Of a stretch of DNA of 64,000 nucleotides, positions 15,852-25,747 are shown one piece after another; position 1 is the stretch's first letter; each line of letters starts with the position of its first letter. Below the pieces are notes generated by a model that did no database searches, was not told where the DNA came from, and saw only the letters and a program-made list of their open reading frames with translations. Position numbers and translations under genes: made by a program. Origin of the DNA: Variovorax paradoxus (GTDB taxonomy: Bacteria > Pseudomonadota > Gammaproteobacteria > Burkholderiales > Burkholderiaceae_C); contig NZ_CP102931.1 of assembly GCF_024734665.1 (NCBI RefSeq), positions 7,079,501 to 7,143,500 of the forward strand. The letters are read 5' to 3'.

Positions 15852-18639
15852 ATACCGCCTTCCACAGCGCCAGCATGGCCTCGCGCTCAGGGGCCAGTGC
15901 GGGCGGGGTGACCTGCGTCGGTTCTTCGTTCAGGCGTGCGCGATGCTGCACGCGGCGCAACTCGCGATAGGCCCGCGCCGCGCTGCGGCCCACGCCTTCG
16001 GGCAGCAGCCCTGCCAGTTCGGCGCGCAGCAGCAGCGCGATGTTGCCCACGTTCGGAATCAGCTCGGGATGCTCGCCCGACGACGACAGCACCAGAAACT
16101 GCACCGCGAACTCGGCATCGACCATGCCGCCGGGGCTGTGCTTCACGTCGAAGCGGTCGGCTTTCACCGGCCGCGCGCCGCGCAGCTTCTCGCGCATCGC
16201 GATGATCTCGGCCTTCAGCGCCTCGCGGTCGCGCGGCGACACCAGCACGGCCTCGCGCACCTGGTCGAAGCGCGCGCCCAGTTCGGCGCCGTGGTCTTCG
16301 CTGCCCAGCACGAAGCGCGCACGCGTCATGGCCTGGTGTTCCCAGGTCCATGCGGTATTGCTGCCGCGCCCGAGCTGGTATTTTTCGTAGGCCTCGAAGC
16401 TGGTGGTGAGCAGGCCCGAGTTGCCGTTGGGCCGCAGGGCAGTGTCGATCTCGAACAGGTCGCCCTCGCGTGTCTTCACCGTGAGCCAGTTGATGAGCTT
16501 GCGCACGTAGGCCGCATAGACCTCGCCGGCGCGTTCGTCGTCATCGTCGTAGACGAACACGATGTCGAGGTCGCTGCCGTAGCCCAACTCTTTTCCTCCC
16601 AATTTGCCGTAGCCGATGATCGCGAACTGAGGCACCTCGCGGTGCCGGTTGCGCACATGCGGCCAGCACCAGTGGGCGGTCACGCGCAGCGTGGTGTCGG
16701 CCAGCGCGCTCAGGTCGTCGGCCACCTGCTCGACGGTGATGCGGCCGTCCACGTCGCGCGCCAACGTGCGGAACACCTCGGCGTGGTGCGCGTGGCGCAG
16801 CAGGTTCAGCAGGCGCTCTTCGTCGGCCTCGCCGGTGCGGGTGAGCGATGCATGGCGCGCTTCGAGCTCACGCTCGAACTCGGCGGCGACGAAGCGGCCC
16901 GAGAGCATCTCGTCGCTCGCCAGTTCGTCGATCACGCCCGGGTGCTGCATCAGGTAGCGTGCGGGCCACTTGGCCGCGCCCAGCAGGCGCAGCAGGCGCT
17001 CTTGCACGGCCGGCCGTTCGACCAGCAGCGCGAGATAGCTCTCGCGGCGCATCAGCGGCTCGATCCAGTCGGCCCAGCGCATTGCGGCATCGACGTGGCG
17101 CGGCGTCTGCCCGGCGCCATCGCCATCGGGCTCCTTGAGCCATTGGCCGGTGCGCTGCACCAACTGGCGCAACCGCCCGCGCGTTTCTTCGCGCAGGGCC
17201 AGCACACGTGGCTGTTCGCACCAGTCGCGGATGCGCTCGGCGAACACCGGTGGCAGGTCGTCGAGCAGGTCGGCCAAATCGGCGGGCGCGGCGGTTTTCT
17301 TGCCGCTGCACTTGCCGTTGCAGGGCTTCTCGCCGCCGAGCAGCTTGTCGAACTCCTGCGCGACGAACTCGCGATGCGTGTCGAGCTGCGCGAGGAAGGG
17401 GCAGCAGTTGGCATAGCCCATGGTCTGGGCAATCCAGCGCAGGTCGTCGTCGGACACCGGCAGCACATGGGTCTGCTGGTCGTCGAGGTATTGAATGCGG
17501 TGCTCGACGCGGCGCAGGAACTCATAGGCCGCGGCCAGCGCATCGGCCGTTTCCTGCGGCATGAGGTTGGCGCGCGCCAGGCGTTGCAGCGCATCGAGCG
17601 TGGGCCGCGTGCGCAGTTCAGGGAACTGGCCGCCGCGCACCACCTGCAGCAGCTGCACGGTGAACTCGATCTCGCGGATGCCGCCGCGCGACAGCTTCAC
17701 GTCGTTCGCGCGCTCGGGCCGCCCGGCGCTGCGGCGCGCCGACTGCTCGCGGATCTGCCGGTGCAGCACGCGCAGCGAATCGAACACGCTGTAGTCGAGA
17801 TAGCGACGGAACACAAAAGGGAGCACCGCGCCGCGCAGCCCCTGGGCCTGACCCGCGAGCACGATGTCTCGCGGTGCCACCACCCGGCTCTTCATCCAGG
17901 CGAAGCGCTCCCATTCGCGGCCCTGCACCTGGAAATACTCTTCGAGCGCATCGAGCGAGACCACGCTCGGGCCCGAGTTGCCGTTGGGCCGCAGAGCCAG
18001 GTCGACGCGGAACACGAAGCCGTGCTCGGTGGTATCACCCACCAGCGCATAGATGCGCTTCACGGCGCGCGAGAAGTACTCCTGGTTGGCCAGCCGGCCG
18101 CGCCCGTCGGCGTCGCCCTTGGTCTCGCCGTCCACGTCGTAGAGGTAGATCAGGTCGATGTCGCTTGACACGTTGAGCTCGCGTGCGCCGAGCTTGCCCA
18201 TGCCCACGATCCACAGCTGCGCGCGCTGGCCCTCGGGCCCGAGCGGGGCGCCGTGCACTGCGTCGAGTTCGTGGCATGCGTCCTGGCACGCAATATCGAG
18301 TGCCAATTCGGCCAGCTCGGTGACGGCGGTGGTCACCACGGCCAGCGGCGCCTGCTCGTCGCAATCAAGCGTTACAAGCCGCTCCATCACGAGCTGCCGC
18401 ACAATTCGCAGTGCATCGCCAACGCTGTCCCCACGCTGGCGCAATGCCTCGTAAGCCACCGTCATCGACTCGCGCCGCGGCGCACCAAGGGGAAGCAATG
18501 AAAGCTCGGCCGCATACCTGCGACGCAGGCGCTGCACGAAGCGTGAGTAAGAAGAGAGCGCGCTGCGCGTTGAAGTGGCTGGCAACTGGTTCACACTGAT
18601 GCTGGTTTCCGTGGAACCCCTCTGAATGCTGGCGGTCAT
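15844..18639 (-). CDS. glnE: Bifunctional glutamine synthetase adenylyltransferase/adenylyl-removing enzyme
   Basis: GlnE adds and removes AMP on glutamine synthetase in response to PII and glutamine, so it sets nitrogen assimilation. The 931-residue protein matches the E. coli length (946). Two nucleotidyltransferase domains are visible: the N-terminal removal domain with NVSSDIDLIYLYD and the C-terminal transfer domain with LGYGSDLDIVFVYDDDD. FDVKHSPGGMVDAEF and SRGGIREIEFTVQLLQ are the paired family motifs after each. The ATG at 18639 gives MTASIQRGSTE and is only 26 bases from the divergent yhdP ATG; longer in-frame extensions would run into yhdP. Confidence 0.95.
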   Translation of the reverse strand: MTASIQRGSTETSISVNQLPATSTRSALSSYSRFVQRLRRRYAAELSLLPLGAPRRESMTVAYEALRQRGDSVGDALRIVRQLVMERLVTLDCDEQAPLAVVTTAVTELAELALDIACQDACHELDAVHGAPLGPEGQRAQLWIVGMGKLGARELNVSSDIDLIYLYDVDGETKGDADGRGRLANQEYFSRAVKRIYALVGDTTEHGFVFRVDLALRPNGNSGPSVVSLDALEEYFQVQGREWERFAWMKSRVVAPRDIVLAGQAQGLRGAVLPFVFRRYLDYSVFDSLRVLHRQIREQSARRSAGRPERANDVKLSRGGIREIEFTVQLLQVVRGGQFPELRTRPTLDALQRLARANLMPQETADALAAAYEFLRRVEHRIQYLDDQQTHVLPVSDDDLRWIAQTMGYANCCPFLAQLDTHREFVAQEFDKLLGGEKPCNGKCSGKKTAAPADLADLLDDLPPVFAERIRDWCEQPRVLALREETRGRLRQLVQRTGQWLKEPDGDGAGQTPRHVDAAMRWADWIEPLMRRESYLALLVERPAVQERLLRLLGAAKWPARYLMQHPGVIDELASDEMLSGRFVAAEFERELEARHASLTRTGEADEERLLNLLRHAHHAEVFRTLARDVDGRITVEQVADDLSALADTTLRVTAHWCWPHVRNRHREVPQFAIIGYGKLGGKELGYGSDLDIVFVYDDDDERAGEVYAAYVRKLINWLTVKTREGDLFEIDTALRPNGNSGLLTTSFEAYEKYQLGRGSNTAWTWEHQAMTRARFVLGSEDHGAELGARFDQVREAVLVSPRDREALKAEIIAMREKLRGARPVKADRFDVKHSPGGMVDAEFAVQFLVLSSSGEHPELIPNVGNIALLLRAELAGLLPEGVGRSAARAYRELRRVQHRARLNEEPTQVTPPALAPEREAMLALWKAVFG

Positions 18640-18664
18640 AATTCCCGACACAGCGCGATCCTCA

Positions 18665-21600
18665 ATGAACGACACGGCGTCTACCCCTTCACGTCTGCTC
18701 AAAATCACCGCTGTGACGGCGCGCTGGCTGCTGGGTCTGTTGATCGCTGCATGGCTTCTGCTGGCGCTGTCAGTCGTTGTCCTACACGCGTGGATTGTGC
18801 CGCGAATCGGCGATTTTCGCGGCGCACTGGAGGCACAGGCTAGCAAGGCCATCGGCGTGCCGGTACGCATCGGATCGATCACCGCCCGCTCCGAAGGGCT
18901 TTTCCCGGCCTTCGAATTGCGCGACGTGGTGCTCCAGGATGCCGACCAGCGAGAGGCGCTGCGCCTCGTGCGCGTGGTGGCCAGCGTGTCGCCGCGCTCG
19001 CTTTGGCGGCTCAACTTCGAGCAGCTTTACGTGGAGGGCCCGGAGCTCGACGTGCGCCGCGACACTCAGGGAAAACTCCATGTGGCTGGATTGCACATGG
19101 CGACCGACACGACCGGAGAGACCCGCGGTGCCGACTGGTTTTTCGCCCAGCGCGAGCTGGTCATCGAAGGCGGCACCGTGCGCTGGACCGACGAGCAGCG
19201 CCAGGCCGAGCCCCTGCTGCTGACCGACGTGCGCTTCGTCGCGCGTAATAGCGCCCGGCGCCATAGCCTGCGGCTCGACGCCACGCCGACGGCCGGTTGG
19301 GGCCAGCGCTTCACCCTGCGCGGCCAGTTCCGCCAGCCGCTGCTGTCCATGCGCAGCGGCCACTGGCAGACCTGGGACGGCCAGCTCTATGCCGACTTGC
19401 CCTACATCGACGTCACCCGGCTCGGCCAGTACGTCTCGCTCGATGCCCGCATCCGCCAGGGCAACGGCGCGCTGCGCCTGTGGGCCGACGTCGACGACGG
19501 CCAGGTCGTCGGCGGCGCGATCGACCTGGGGCTCGACAAGGTCGACGTCTCGCTCGACAAGGGCCTGCCGCCGCTGGTGCTGAACGCCGTCACCGGTCGT
19601 CTCGCGGGGCGGCTCTCCGAGGAAACGCTCGAGTTCTCGACCACCGCGCTGCAGTTCGACACCAGCGACGGCCTGCGCTGGCCCGGTGGCAACCTGTGGC
19701 TGCAGCACACGCCGAACAGGGGCCGCACGCCCGAGCACGGCGCGCTGCGCGCCGATCGCCTCGACCTGGCCGCGCTCGCCCTCATCGCAGACCGGCTGCC
19801 GCTGGGCGACGCTACGCACCGCGTGCTCGACGCCTATGCGCCGCGCGGCCTCGTCGAGCACGTCGACCTGAACTGGCAGGGCTCGCTGGGTGCGCCCAGC
19901 CGCTACCAGGCCAAGGGCCGCGTCAGCGGCCTGCGCATTGCCTCGCAGCCCGGCGCGGCGGATGAGGCGGCGGGCCCGCCCGCGGCGGCGGCTTCGGCAC
20001 CATCGGCGACCACTGCTGCTGCGGCCAACCCGCCCAGGGTCCACGCCGGCACCCCCGGCCTGAGCGGCGCCACGATCGACTTCGACGCCACCCACACCGG
20101 CGGCACCGCCACGCTCGCCATTGCAAAGGGCACGCTCGAATTCCCGGGCGTGTTCGAGGAACCGGTCATTCCCATCGACCGGCTCTCGACGCAGCTGCAA
20201 TGGAAGCTCGACAACGGCAACGCGCAGCTGCAGATGTCGAAGCTGAGCTTCGCCAACGCCGACGCCGAGGGCGACGCCCAGGCCAGCTGGCGCACCAGCG
20301 ACCCGGCCACCTCGAGCAGCAAGGCCCGCTTTCCCGGCGTGCTCGACCTGCAGGGCAAGCTGACCCGCGCCGACGGCACGCGCGTGTTCCGCTACCTGCC
20401 GATGGACATCCCCCAGCACACGCGCGACTACGTGCGCGAAGCCGTCACCAAGGGCGTTGCCAGCAGCGTCGACTTCCGCGTGCGCGGCGACCTGCACGAC
20501 ATGCCGTTCAAGGACCCGAAGCAGGGCGATTTCCGCATCGTTGCCAAGGTGGCGGACGTCAACTACGCCTACGCGCCGCCGTCCATCGCAGCGCTGCCGC
20601 GCAACGGCGTGCCCGCTCCGGTGTGGCCGCCGCTCACCGGCCTTTCGGGTGAACTGGTGTTCGAGCGCGACAGCATGCTGGTGCGCAACGCGCGCGGTCG
20701 CCTGGTCGGCGCCACCGGCGTCGAGGTGACCAAGGGCGAAGCGCAGATCCCCGAGCTGTCGCACCACGCGCAAGTGCTGCGCGTCGACGTGCAGGCCAAG
20801 GGCCCGCTCGGCGAGGTGCTGCGCGCGGGTGCACCGCTGGCAGGCGAAACCGGCGAGATCATGCGCACCGCGCGCGCCACCGGCTCGGCCGACTACAAGC
20901 TGCACCTCGAACTGCCCCTTGCGGCCATGGAGAACGCCAAGGTGCAGGCCACGGTCGTGCTGGCTGACAACGAGCTGCAGGTCGTGCCCGAGGCGCCTTC
21001 GTTCACGCAGGCCAAGGGCACGGTCAGCTTCACCGAAACCGGCTTCTCGCTGGCCGGCGTGCAGGCCAGGCTGCTGGGCGGCGACATCCGCGTCGAAGGC
21101 CGGGGCCGCTTCAGCGGTCCCAACCGAGAAGTCGCCCTGAAGGCACAGGGCACGGCCACCGCCGAGGGCCTGCGCGGCGCGCGCGAGATCGACTGGCTCG
21201 CCCGCCTCGCGAAGAACTCGACCGGCAGCACGCCCTACGCGGCCACCTTCTCGGTGCGCGACGGCACACCCGAGTTCTCGCTCACCAGCAGCCTGCAGGG
21301 CCTGGCGCTGCAACTGCCGCCGCCGCTCGTGAAGACGGCCGAAGAGCAGATGCCGCTGCGCATCGAGAAGAAGGTGCTCGCGCGCGAAACCCGCCAGGGC
21401 ACGAGCGTTGCCACGCAGGACCAACTCTCGCTCGACCTCGGCCGCGTCGGTGCCATCCAGTACGTGCGCGATCTCGTCGGTAACGAGGCGCGCGTGCTGC
21501 GCGGCAGCATCGGCGTCGGCCTTGCGCAGGGCGAGACGGCCAGCCTGCCTGACAAGGGCGTGTTCGCGAACATCAACGTTGCCAAGCTCGACATGGCCGC

Positions 21601-22843
21601 ATGGCAGACGCTGATCGGCGATGCCGCCAGCACCGGCACCGAGGCCGCGGAGCGGGCCGACGATCCGTCGCAGGCCTACCTGCCCACGCGCATCGCGGTG
21701 CGCGCGCAGCAGCTCGGCATCGCGGGCCGCACGCTGCACAACGTGGTGCTCGGCGGCACGCGCGAAGGCGCCGTCTGGCGAGCCAACATCGACGCCACCG
21801 AACTCAGCGGCTATGCCGAATACCGCCACACGCAGGCCGGGCGGCTCTATGCGCGGCTCGCGCGGCTGAAGATCGCGCCGGCCGAGGCCACGCAGGTCGA
21901 GGCCCTGCTCGACGAGCAGCCCGGCACCCTGCCGGCCCTGGACATCGTGATCGACGACTTCGAGCTGCTCGGCAAGCGCCTCGGCCGCGCCGAGATCGAC
22001 GCCGTCAACCGTGGCGGTGCGGGCCGCGAATGGGCGCTCAACAAGCTGGTCTTCACCATGCCCGAGGCGAGCTTCGCGGCCAAGGGCAGCTGGGCCGCGG
22101 TGCCCGGCGCCGCGGCCGGCCAGCGCCGCACCGCCATGACCTTCAAGCTCGACATCGCCGACGCCGGCGAACTGCTCACGCGCTTCGGCATGCCGGGCGT
22201 GCTGGCGCGAGGCCGCGGGCGGCTCGAAGGCGACGTCAACTGGCGCGGCTCGCCGTTCTCGCTCGACTACCCGAGCCTGGGCGGGCAACTGCAGGTCGAC
22301 GTGGAACAAGGCCAGTTCCTCAAGGCCGACCCGGGCCTGGCCAAGCTGCTCGGCGTGCTGAGCCTGCAGGCGCTGCCGAGGCGGCTCACGCTCGACTTTC
22401 GCGATGTCTTCAGCCAGGGCTTCGCCTTCGACTTCATCCGCGGCGACGCGAAGATCAACAAGGGCATCGCCAGCACCAACAACCTACAGATGAAGGGCGT
22501 CAACGCCGCCGCGCTGATGGACGGCTCGGCCGATATCGTGCGCGAGACGCAGAACCTGCGCGTGGTGGTGGTGCCCGAGATCAATGCTGGCACGGCCGCG
22601 CTCGTGGCCACCGCCATCAACCCCGCCATCGGCCTGGGCACATTCCTGGCCCAATGGGTGCTGAGCAAGCCGCTCGCGGCGGCCGCCACGCAGGAGTTCC
22701 ACGTCGAGGGCACCTGGGCCGACCCCAAAATAGCGAAGGTGCCGCGTACTCTGCAGCTGTTGCCCCAGAGCATTCCAACCATCCCTGGCCTGCCGAGCTC
22801 CTCGGCCGCAGACGAAGGCAAGAAAACGGAGACCAAGCAATGA
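18665..22843 (+). CDS. yhdP: YhdP family AsmA-like envelope protein
   Basis: A 1392-residue member of the YhdP/TIGR02099 family, giant AsmA-like proteins anchored in the inner membrane that span the periplasm and carry phospholipids to the outer membrane. The N-terminal membrane segment is at residues 20-42 (LLGLLIAAWLLLALSVVVLHAWIV). The middle has FPGVLDLQGKLTRADGTRVFRYLPM, the DUF3971 hallmark, and the end has QALPRRLTLDFRDVFSQGFAFDFI followed by GSADIVRETQNLRVVVVPEINAGTAA. A mid-protein Ala/Pro stretch near residue 440 looks like a loop. The ATG at 18665 follows from the membrane segment. Its stop overlaps the next ATG. Confidence 0.93.
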   Translation: MNDTASTPSRLLKITAVTARWLLGLLIAAWLLLALSVVVLHAWIVPRIGDFRGALEAQASKAIGVPVRIGSITARSEGLFPAFELRDVVLQDADQREALRLVRVVASVSPRSLWRLNFEQLYVEGPELDVRRDTQGKLHVAGLHMATDTTGETRGADWFFAQRELVIEGGTVRWTDEQRQAEPLLLTDVRFVARNSARRHSLRLDATPTAGWGQRFTLRGQFRQPLLSMRSGHWQTWDGQLYADLPYIDVTRLGQYVSLDARIRQGNGALRLWADVDDGQVVGGAIDLGLDKVDVSLDKGLPPLVLNAVTGRLAGRLSEETLEFSTTALQFDTSDGLRWPGGNLWLQHTPNRGRTPEHGALRADRLDLAALALIADRLPLGDATHRVLDAYAPRGLVEHVDLNWQGSLGAPSRYQAKGRVSGLRIASQPGAADEAAGPPAAAASAPSATTAAAANPPRVHAGTPGLSGATIDFDATHTGGTATLAIAKGTLEFPGVFEEPVIPIDRLSTQLQWKLDNGNAQLQMSKLSFANADAEGDAQASWRTSDPATSSSKARFPGVLDLQGKLTRADGTRVFRYLPMDIPQHTRDYVREAVTKGVASSVDFRVRGDLHDMPFKDPKQGDFRIVAKVADVNYAYAPPSIAALPRNGVPAPVWPPLTGLSGELVFERDSMLVRNARGRLVGATGVEVTKGEAQIPELSHHAQVLRVDVQAKGPLGEVLRAGAPLAGETGEIMRTARATGSADYKLHLELPLAAMENAKVQATVVLADNELQVVPEAPSFTQAKGTVSFTETGFSLAGVQARLLGGDIRVEGRGRFSGPNREVALKAQGTATAEGLRGAREIDWLARLAKNSTGSTPYAATFSVRDGTPEFSLTSSLQGLALQLPPPLVKTAEEQMPLRIEKKVLARETRQGTSVATQDQLSLDLGRVGAIQYVRDLVGNEARVLRGSIGVGLAQGETASLPDKGVFANINVAKLDMAAWQTLIGDAASTGTEAAERADDPSQAYLPTRIAVRAQQLGIAGRTLHNVVLGGTREGAVWRANIDATELSGYAEYRHTQAGRLYARLARLKIAPAEATQVEALLDEQPGTLPALDIVIDDFELLGKRLGRAEIDAVNRGGAGREWALNKLVFTMPEASFAAKGSWAAVPGAAAGQRRTAMTFKLDIADAGELLTRFGMPGVLARGRGRLEGDVNWRGSPFSLDYPSLGGQLQVDVEQGQFLKADPGLAKLLGVLSLQALPRRLTLDFRDVFSQGFAFDFIRGDAKINKGIASTNNLQMKGVNAAALMDGSADIVRETQNLRVVVVPEINAGTAALVATAINPAIGLGTFLAQWVLSKPLAAAATQEFHVEGTWADPKIAKVPRTLQLLPQSIPTIPGLPSSSAADEGKKTETKQ

Positions 22844-23655
22844 AAGTCGCAGCCATCCAGATGGTGTCGGCCATCGCCCGTGAAGCCAATCTGGCGCGCG
22901 CCCACGACCTGCTCGCGCAGGCGGCCGCGGCCGGCGCCGAACTTGCCGTGCTGCCCGAGTACTTCTGCATGATGGGCGCGCGAGACACCGACAAGCTCGG
23001 CCTTCGCGAGACCGCCGGCGCGGGCGCGGTGCAGGGCTTCCTGGCCGACGCGGCGCGCGAGTTCGGCCTGTGGATCGTCGGCGGCACGCTGCCCATCGAG
23101 AGCACCGACGCCGAGCACGTGTTCAACAGCTCGCTGGCTTTCTCGCCCGAAGGCCGGTGCGTGGCGCGCTACGACAAGATCCATCTCTTCTTCTTCGACA
23201 ACGGCACCGAGCGCTACGACGAGCGCCGCGTCATCGCGCCGGGCAAGGAGCCCGTGGTGTTCGACCTGCCCTCGCGCGACGGCCATAGCTGGCGCGTGGG
23301 CATGAGCGTGTGCTACGACCTGCGCTTTCCCGAGCTGTACCGCGCGCTCGCCAAGCAGGGCGCCGACCTGCTGCTGGTGCCCAGCGCCTTCACGCGCACC
23401 ACGGGCGCCGCGCACTGGGAGGTGCTGCTGCGCGCCCGCGCCATCGAGAACCTGGCCTGGGTGGTCGCGCCCGCGCAGGGCGGCACGCACGAGAACGGCC
23501 GCCACACCTGGGGCCAGTCGCTGGTGATCGACCCCTGGGGCACGGTGGTGGCGCAGCAGGCCAGCGAAGAGGGCCTGGTGCTGTTCGATATCGATGCCGC
23601 ACAGGTCGAGCGCACGCGAACCCAGTTGCCCGTGCTCTCGCACTGCGTTCTCTAG
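22840..23655 (+). CDS. Nitrilase-family carbon-nitrogen hydrolase (Nit1/Nit2-like amidase)
   Basis: A 271-residue cytoplasmic amidase. The catalytic triad is readable: Glu40 (LAVLPEYF), Lys113 (RYDKIHLFFF) and Cys158 (MSVCYDLRFPELYR). The CYDLRFPE motif and the length place it with Nit1/Nit2-type enzymes, which hydrolyse deaminated glutathione or 2-oxo-amides as a metabolite-repair step. The gene starts with an ATGA overlap on yhdP and is followed two bases later by the kinase gene, so all are probably one transcript. The exact substrate is inferred from the family. Confidence 0.92.
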   Translation: MKVAAIQMVSAIAREANLARAHDLLAQAAAAGAELAVLPEYFCMMGARDTDKLGLRETAGAGAVQGFLADAAREFGLWIVGGTLPIESTDAEHVFNSSLAFSPEGRCVARYDKIHLFFFDNGTERYDERRVIAPGKEPVVFDLPSRDGHSWRVGMSVCYDLRFPELYRALAKQGADLLLVPSAFTRTTGAAHWEVLLRARAIENLAWVVAPAQGGTHENGRHTWGQSLVIDPWGTVVAQQASEEGLVLFDIDAAQVERTRTQLPVLSHCVL

Positions 23656-23657
23656 CA

Positions 23658-25703
23658 ATGTCCGATGCGCTGCTGACCGTCGCACCGCAGCGGTGGGCGC
23701 TGCTGGCGTACGCGCGGCTGCGCTCGCTGTGGCAGCGCTGGTTCTTGTGGCTGCTGCTGGCGGTGCTGGTGTCAGTGCTGCTGGTCACGGTGGTCTGGCT
23801 CGCGGGGCGGCATGAGGTCGAGCAGGTGCAGGCGGCGCTCGACCGCGACACCGCCGATGCGGTCTCCGACCTGCGCAGCGGCTTCCAGCGCAATGCGCAG
23901 AGCCTGCGCGCCACGCAGGCACCGGGTGTCGACCGCGCGCAGTGGTCCGATGTGGCGGCCGCGCTGCTGCGCGAGCACCGCGAATGGCTGCGGCTCGAAT
24001 GGCGCGACGCCGCGCTGCGCCCGCAGCAGGCCGTCAACACGCCCTATCGCATGCGCATCCTCGACGAGGAAAGCCGCGGGGCCGAGCAGTCCGACGTGAC
24101 GCTGGCCTGCGCCGCCGCGCGCAAGCTCGGCGCGCCGGCGTACTCGCCGAGCCACTACGTGCCGATTGCCGGTGGCGGTGGCATCGAGGTGATGGAGCTG
24201 TGCGTGCCCATCGATGCCGGGGGCTATCTCGTGGCCAGCTACTCGCTGCGCGACGCGCTGATCGAACTGGTCGGCCCCACGCTCACGCGCGGCCAGGAAG
24301 TGGCCTTCACCGAGGCCGACGGCACACGGCTGGTGGCGCTCGGCACCTCGCGGCGCACCGGCACGCGCGTGTTCACCTCGCAGCAGCTCATCGACCTGCC
24401 GGGCACCGCGCTGATGCTGCGCGTCGACGGCTGGCGCGCCGCGCCCGACCTGTTTCCGAACATGCTCACGGCGCTGGTCACGGCGATCTCCATCGCGCTG
24501 GTGTCGGTGCTGGTGCTGCTCGCGCGCGACACGCGCCGCCGCCTGCGCGCCGAGCGCGACCTGGCCGACGCGCTCGCCTTTCGCAAGGCGATGGAAGACT
24601 CGGTCATCACAGGCCTGCGTGCGCGCGACCTGCAGGGCCGCATCACCTATGTGAACCCAGCCTTCTGCGAGATGGTCGGCTTCAGCCCCGAAGAGCTCAT
24701 GGCGGACAACGCCGATGCCCCCTATTGGCCCACCGAACTGGCCCACGAATACCAGCAGCGGCAGGCGCGACGCCTTGCGGGCGGCATGCCGCCGCGCGAA
24801 GGCTTCGAGTCGGTCTTCATGCGCAAGGACGGCACGCGCTTTCCGGTGCTGATCTTCGAGGCGCCGCTGATCAACGCACACAAGGTGCAGACCGGCTGGA
24901 TGAGCGCGTTCATCGACGTGAGCGAGCAGCGCCGCATCGAAGAGCTTTCGCGCGCCAGCCAGGAGCGCCTGCAGGCCAGCGCGCGGCTTGCCACGGTGGG
25001 CGAGATGGCCTCGCTGCTGAGCCACGAGCTCACACAGCCGCTGGCCGCCATAGCCAGCTATGCGAGCGGTTCGCTCAACCTGCTCGGGCCGCATGCCAAG
25101 GGCGATCAGGGCGAGGTGGCGATGGCGGTGCGGCGCATCGCCGAGCAGGCCGACCGCGCGGGCCAGGTCATCCGTAGCGTGCACGACTTCGTGCGCCGGC
25201 GCGACCGCACGCGCGAGGCCGTGGCGCCGCAGGCGCTGATCGACGCGGTGCTGCCGCTGGTGCGGCTGCAGGCGCGCAAGCTCGGCGTGATCATCGAGGT
25301 GGTGCTGGAAGACCGCCTGCCCGCGGCCATGTGCGACCGCACGCTGGTCGAGCAGGTGCTGCTGAACCTTGCGCGCAATGCGATGCAGGCCATGGACGGC
25401 CCCGACAATGTCGGCAGCCGCGTGCTGCGGCTGCGCGTGGCGCGCGCCAACGCGATGGGCGCCGCGGTGCAGGAAGACGGCCGGCGCTGGCTCGAGTTCT
25501 CGGTGGCCGACCTGGGCAGCGGCATCAGCGAGGAAGTGGCCGAACGGCTCTTTACGCCCTTCTTCACCACACGCGCCGATGGCATGGGGCTCGGCCTCAG
25601 CCTGTGCCGCACGGTGGTGGAGCAACATGGCGGGGCGCTGGTGTTCGAGCCGAACAAGCCGCGCGGCACCGTGTTCAGATTCACGCTGCCGGCCGCGGGC
25701 TGA
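23658..25703 (+). CDS. PAS-domain sensor histidine kinase (FixL/DctB-like)
   Basis: A 681-residue membrane sensor. A transmembrane segment at about 28-50 (WFLWLLLAVLVSVLLVTVVWLAG), a roughly 215-residue periplasmic domain, and a second segment near 270-290 (ALVTAISIALVSVLVLLA) frame the input part. A PAS domain follows (residues 310-420, GRITYVNPAFCEMVGFSPEEL). The phospho-acceptor is His456 in SHELTQPLAAI. The ATPase shows the N box NLARNAMQAM and glycine boxes DLGSGIS and GMGLGLSLCRTVVEQHGG. The ligand is unknown. It pairs with the FixJ-type regulator 44 bases downstream. Confidence 0.92.
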   Translation: MSDALLTVAPQRWALLAYARLRSLWQRWFLWLLLAVLVSVLLVTVVWLAGRHEVEQVQAALDRDTADAVSDLRSGFQRNAQSLRATQAPGVDRAQWSDVAAALLREHREWLRLEWRDAALRPQQAVNTPYRMRILDEESRGAEQSDVTLACAAARKLGAPAYSPSHYVPIAGGGGIEVMELCVPIDAGGYLVASYSLRDALIELVGPTLTRGQEVAFTEADGTRLVALGTSRRTGTRVFTSQQLIDLPGTALMLRVDGWRAAPDLFPNMLTALVTAISIALVSVLVLLARDTRRRLRAERDLADALAFRKAMEDSVITGLRARDLQGRITYVNPAFCEMVGFSPEELMADNADAPYWPTELAHEYQQRQARRLAGGMPPREGFESVFMRKDGTRFPVLIFEAPLINAHKVQTGWMSAFIDVSEQRRIEELSRASQERLQASARLATVGEMASLLSHELTQPLAAIASYASGSLNLLGPHAKGDQGEVAMAVRRIAEQADRAGQVIRSVHDFVRRRDRTREAVAPQALIDAVLPLVRLQARKLGVIIEVVLEDRLPAAMCDRTLVEQVLLNLARNAMQAMDGPDNVGSRVLRLRVARANAMGAAVQEDGRRWLEFSVADLGSGISEEVAERLFTPFFTTRADGMGLGLSLCRTVVEQHGGALVFEPNKPRGTVFRFTLPAAG

Positions 25704-25747
25704 CGGCGCTTTCAACAATCAAACAATCTTCTGCTGGATCTCACCGC

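Noticed and set aside
15634..18168. 844-codon open frame antisense to glnE
   Set aside because: Shadow of the glnE codons with low-complexity HQR-rich translation and no domain.
18782..22309. 1175-codon open frame antisense to yhdP
   Set aside because: A GC-rich shadow frame: composition is dominated by Arg, Gly, Ala and His, and there is no recognisable domain; yhdP on the other strand is well conserved.
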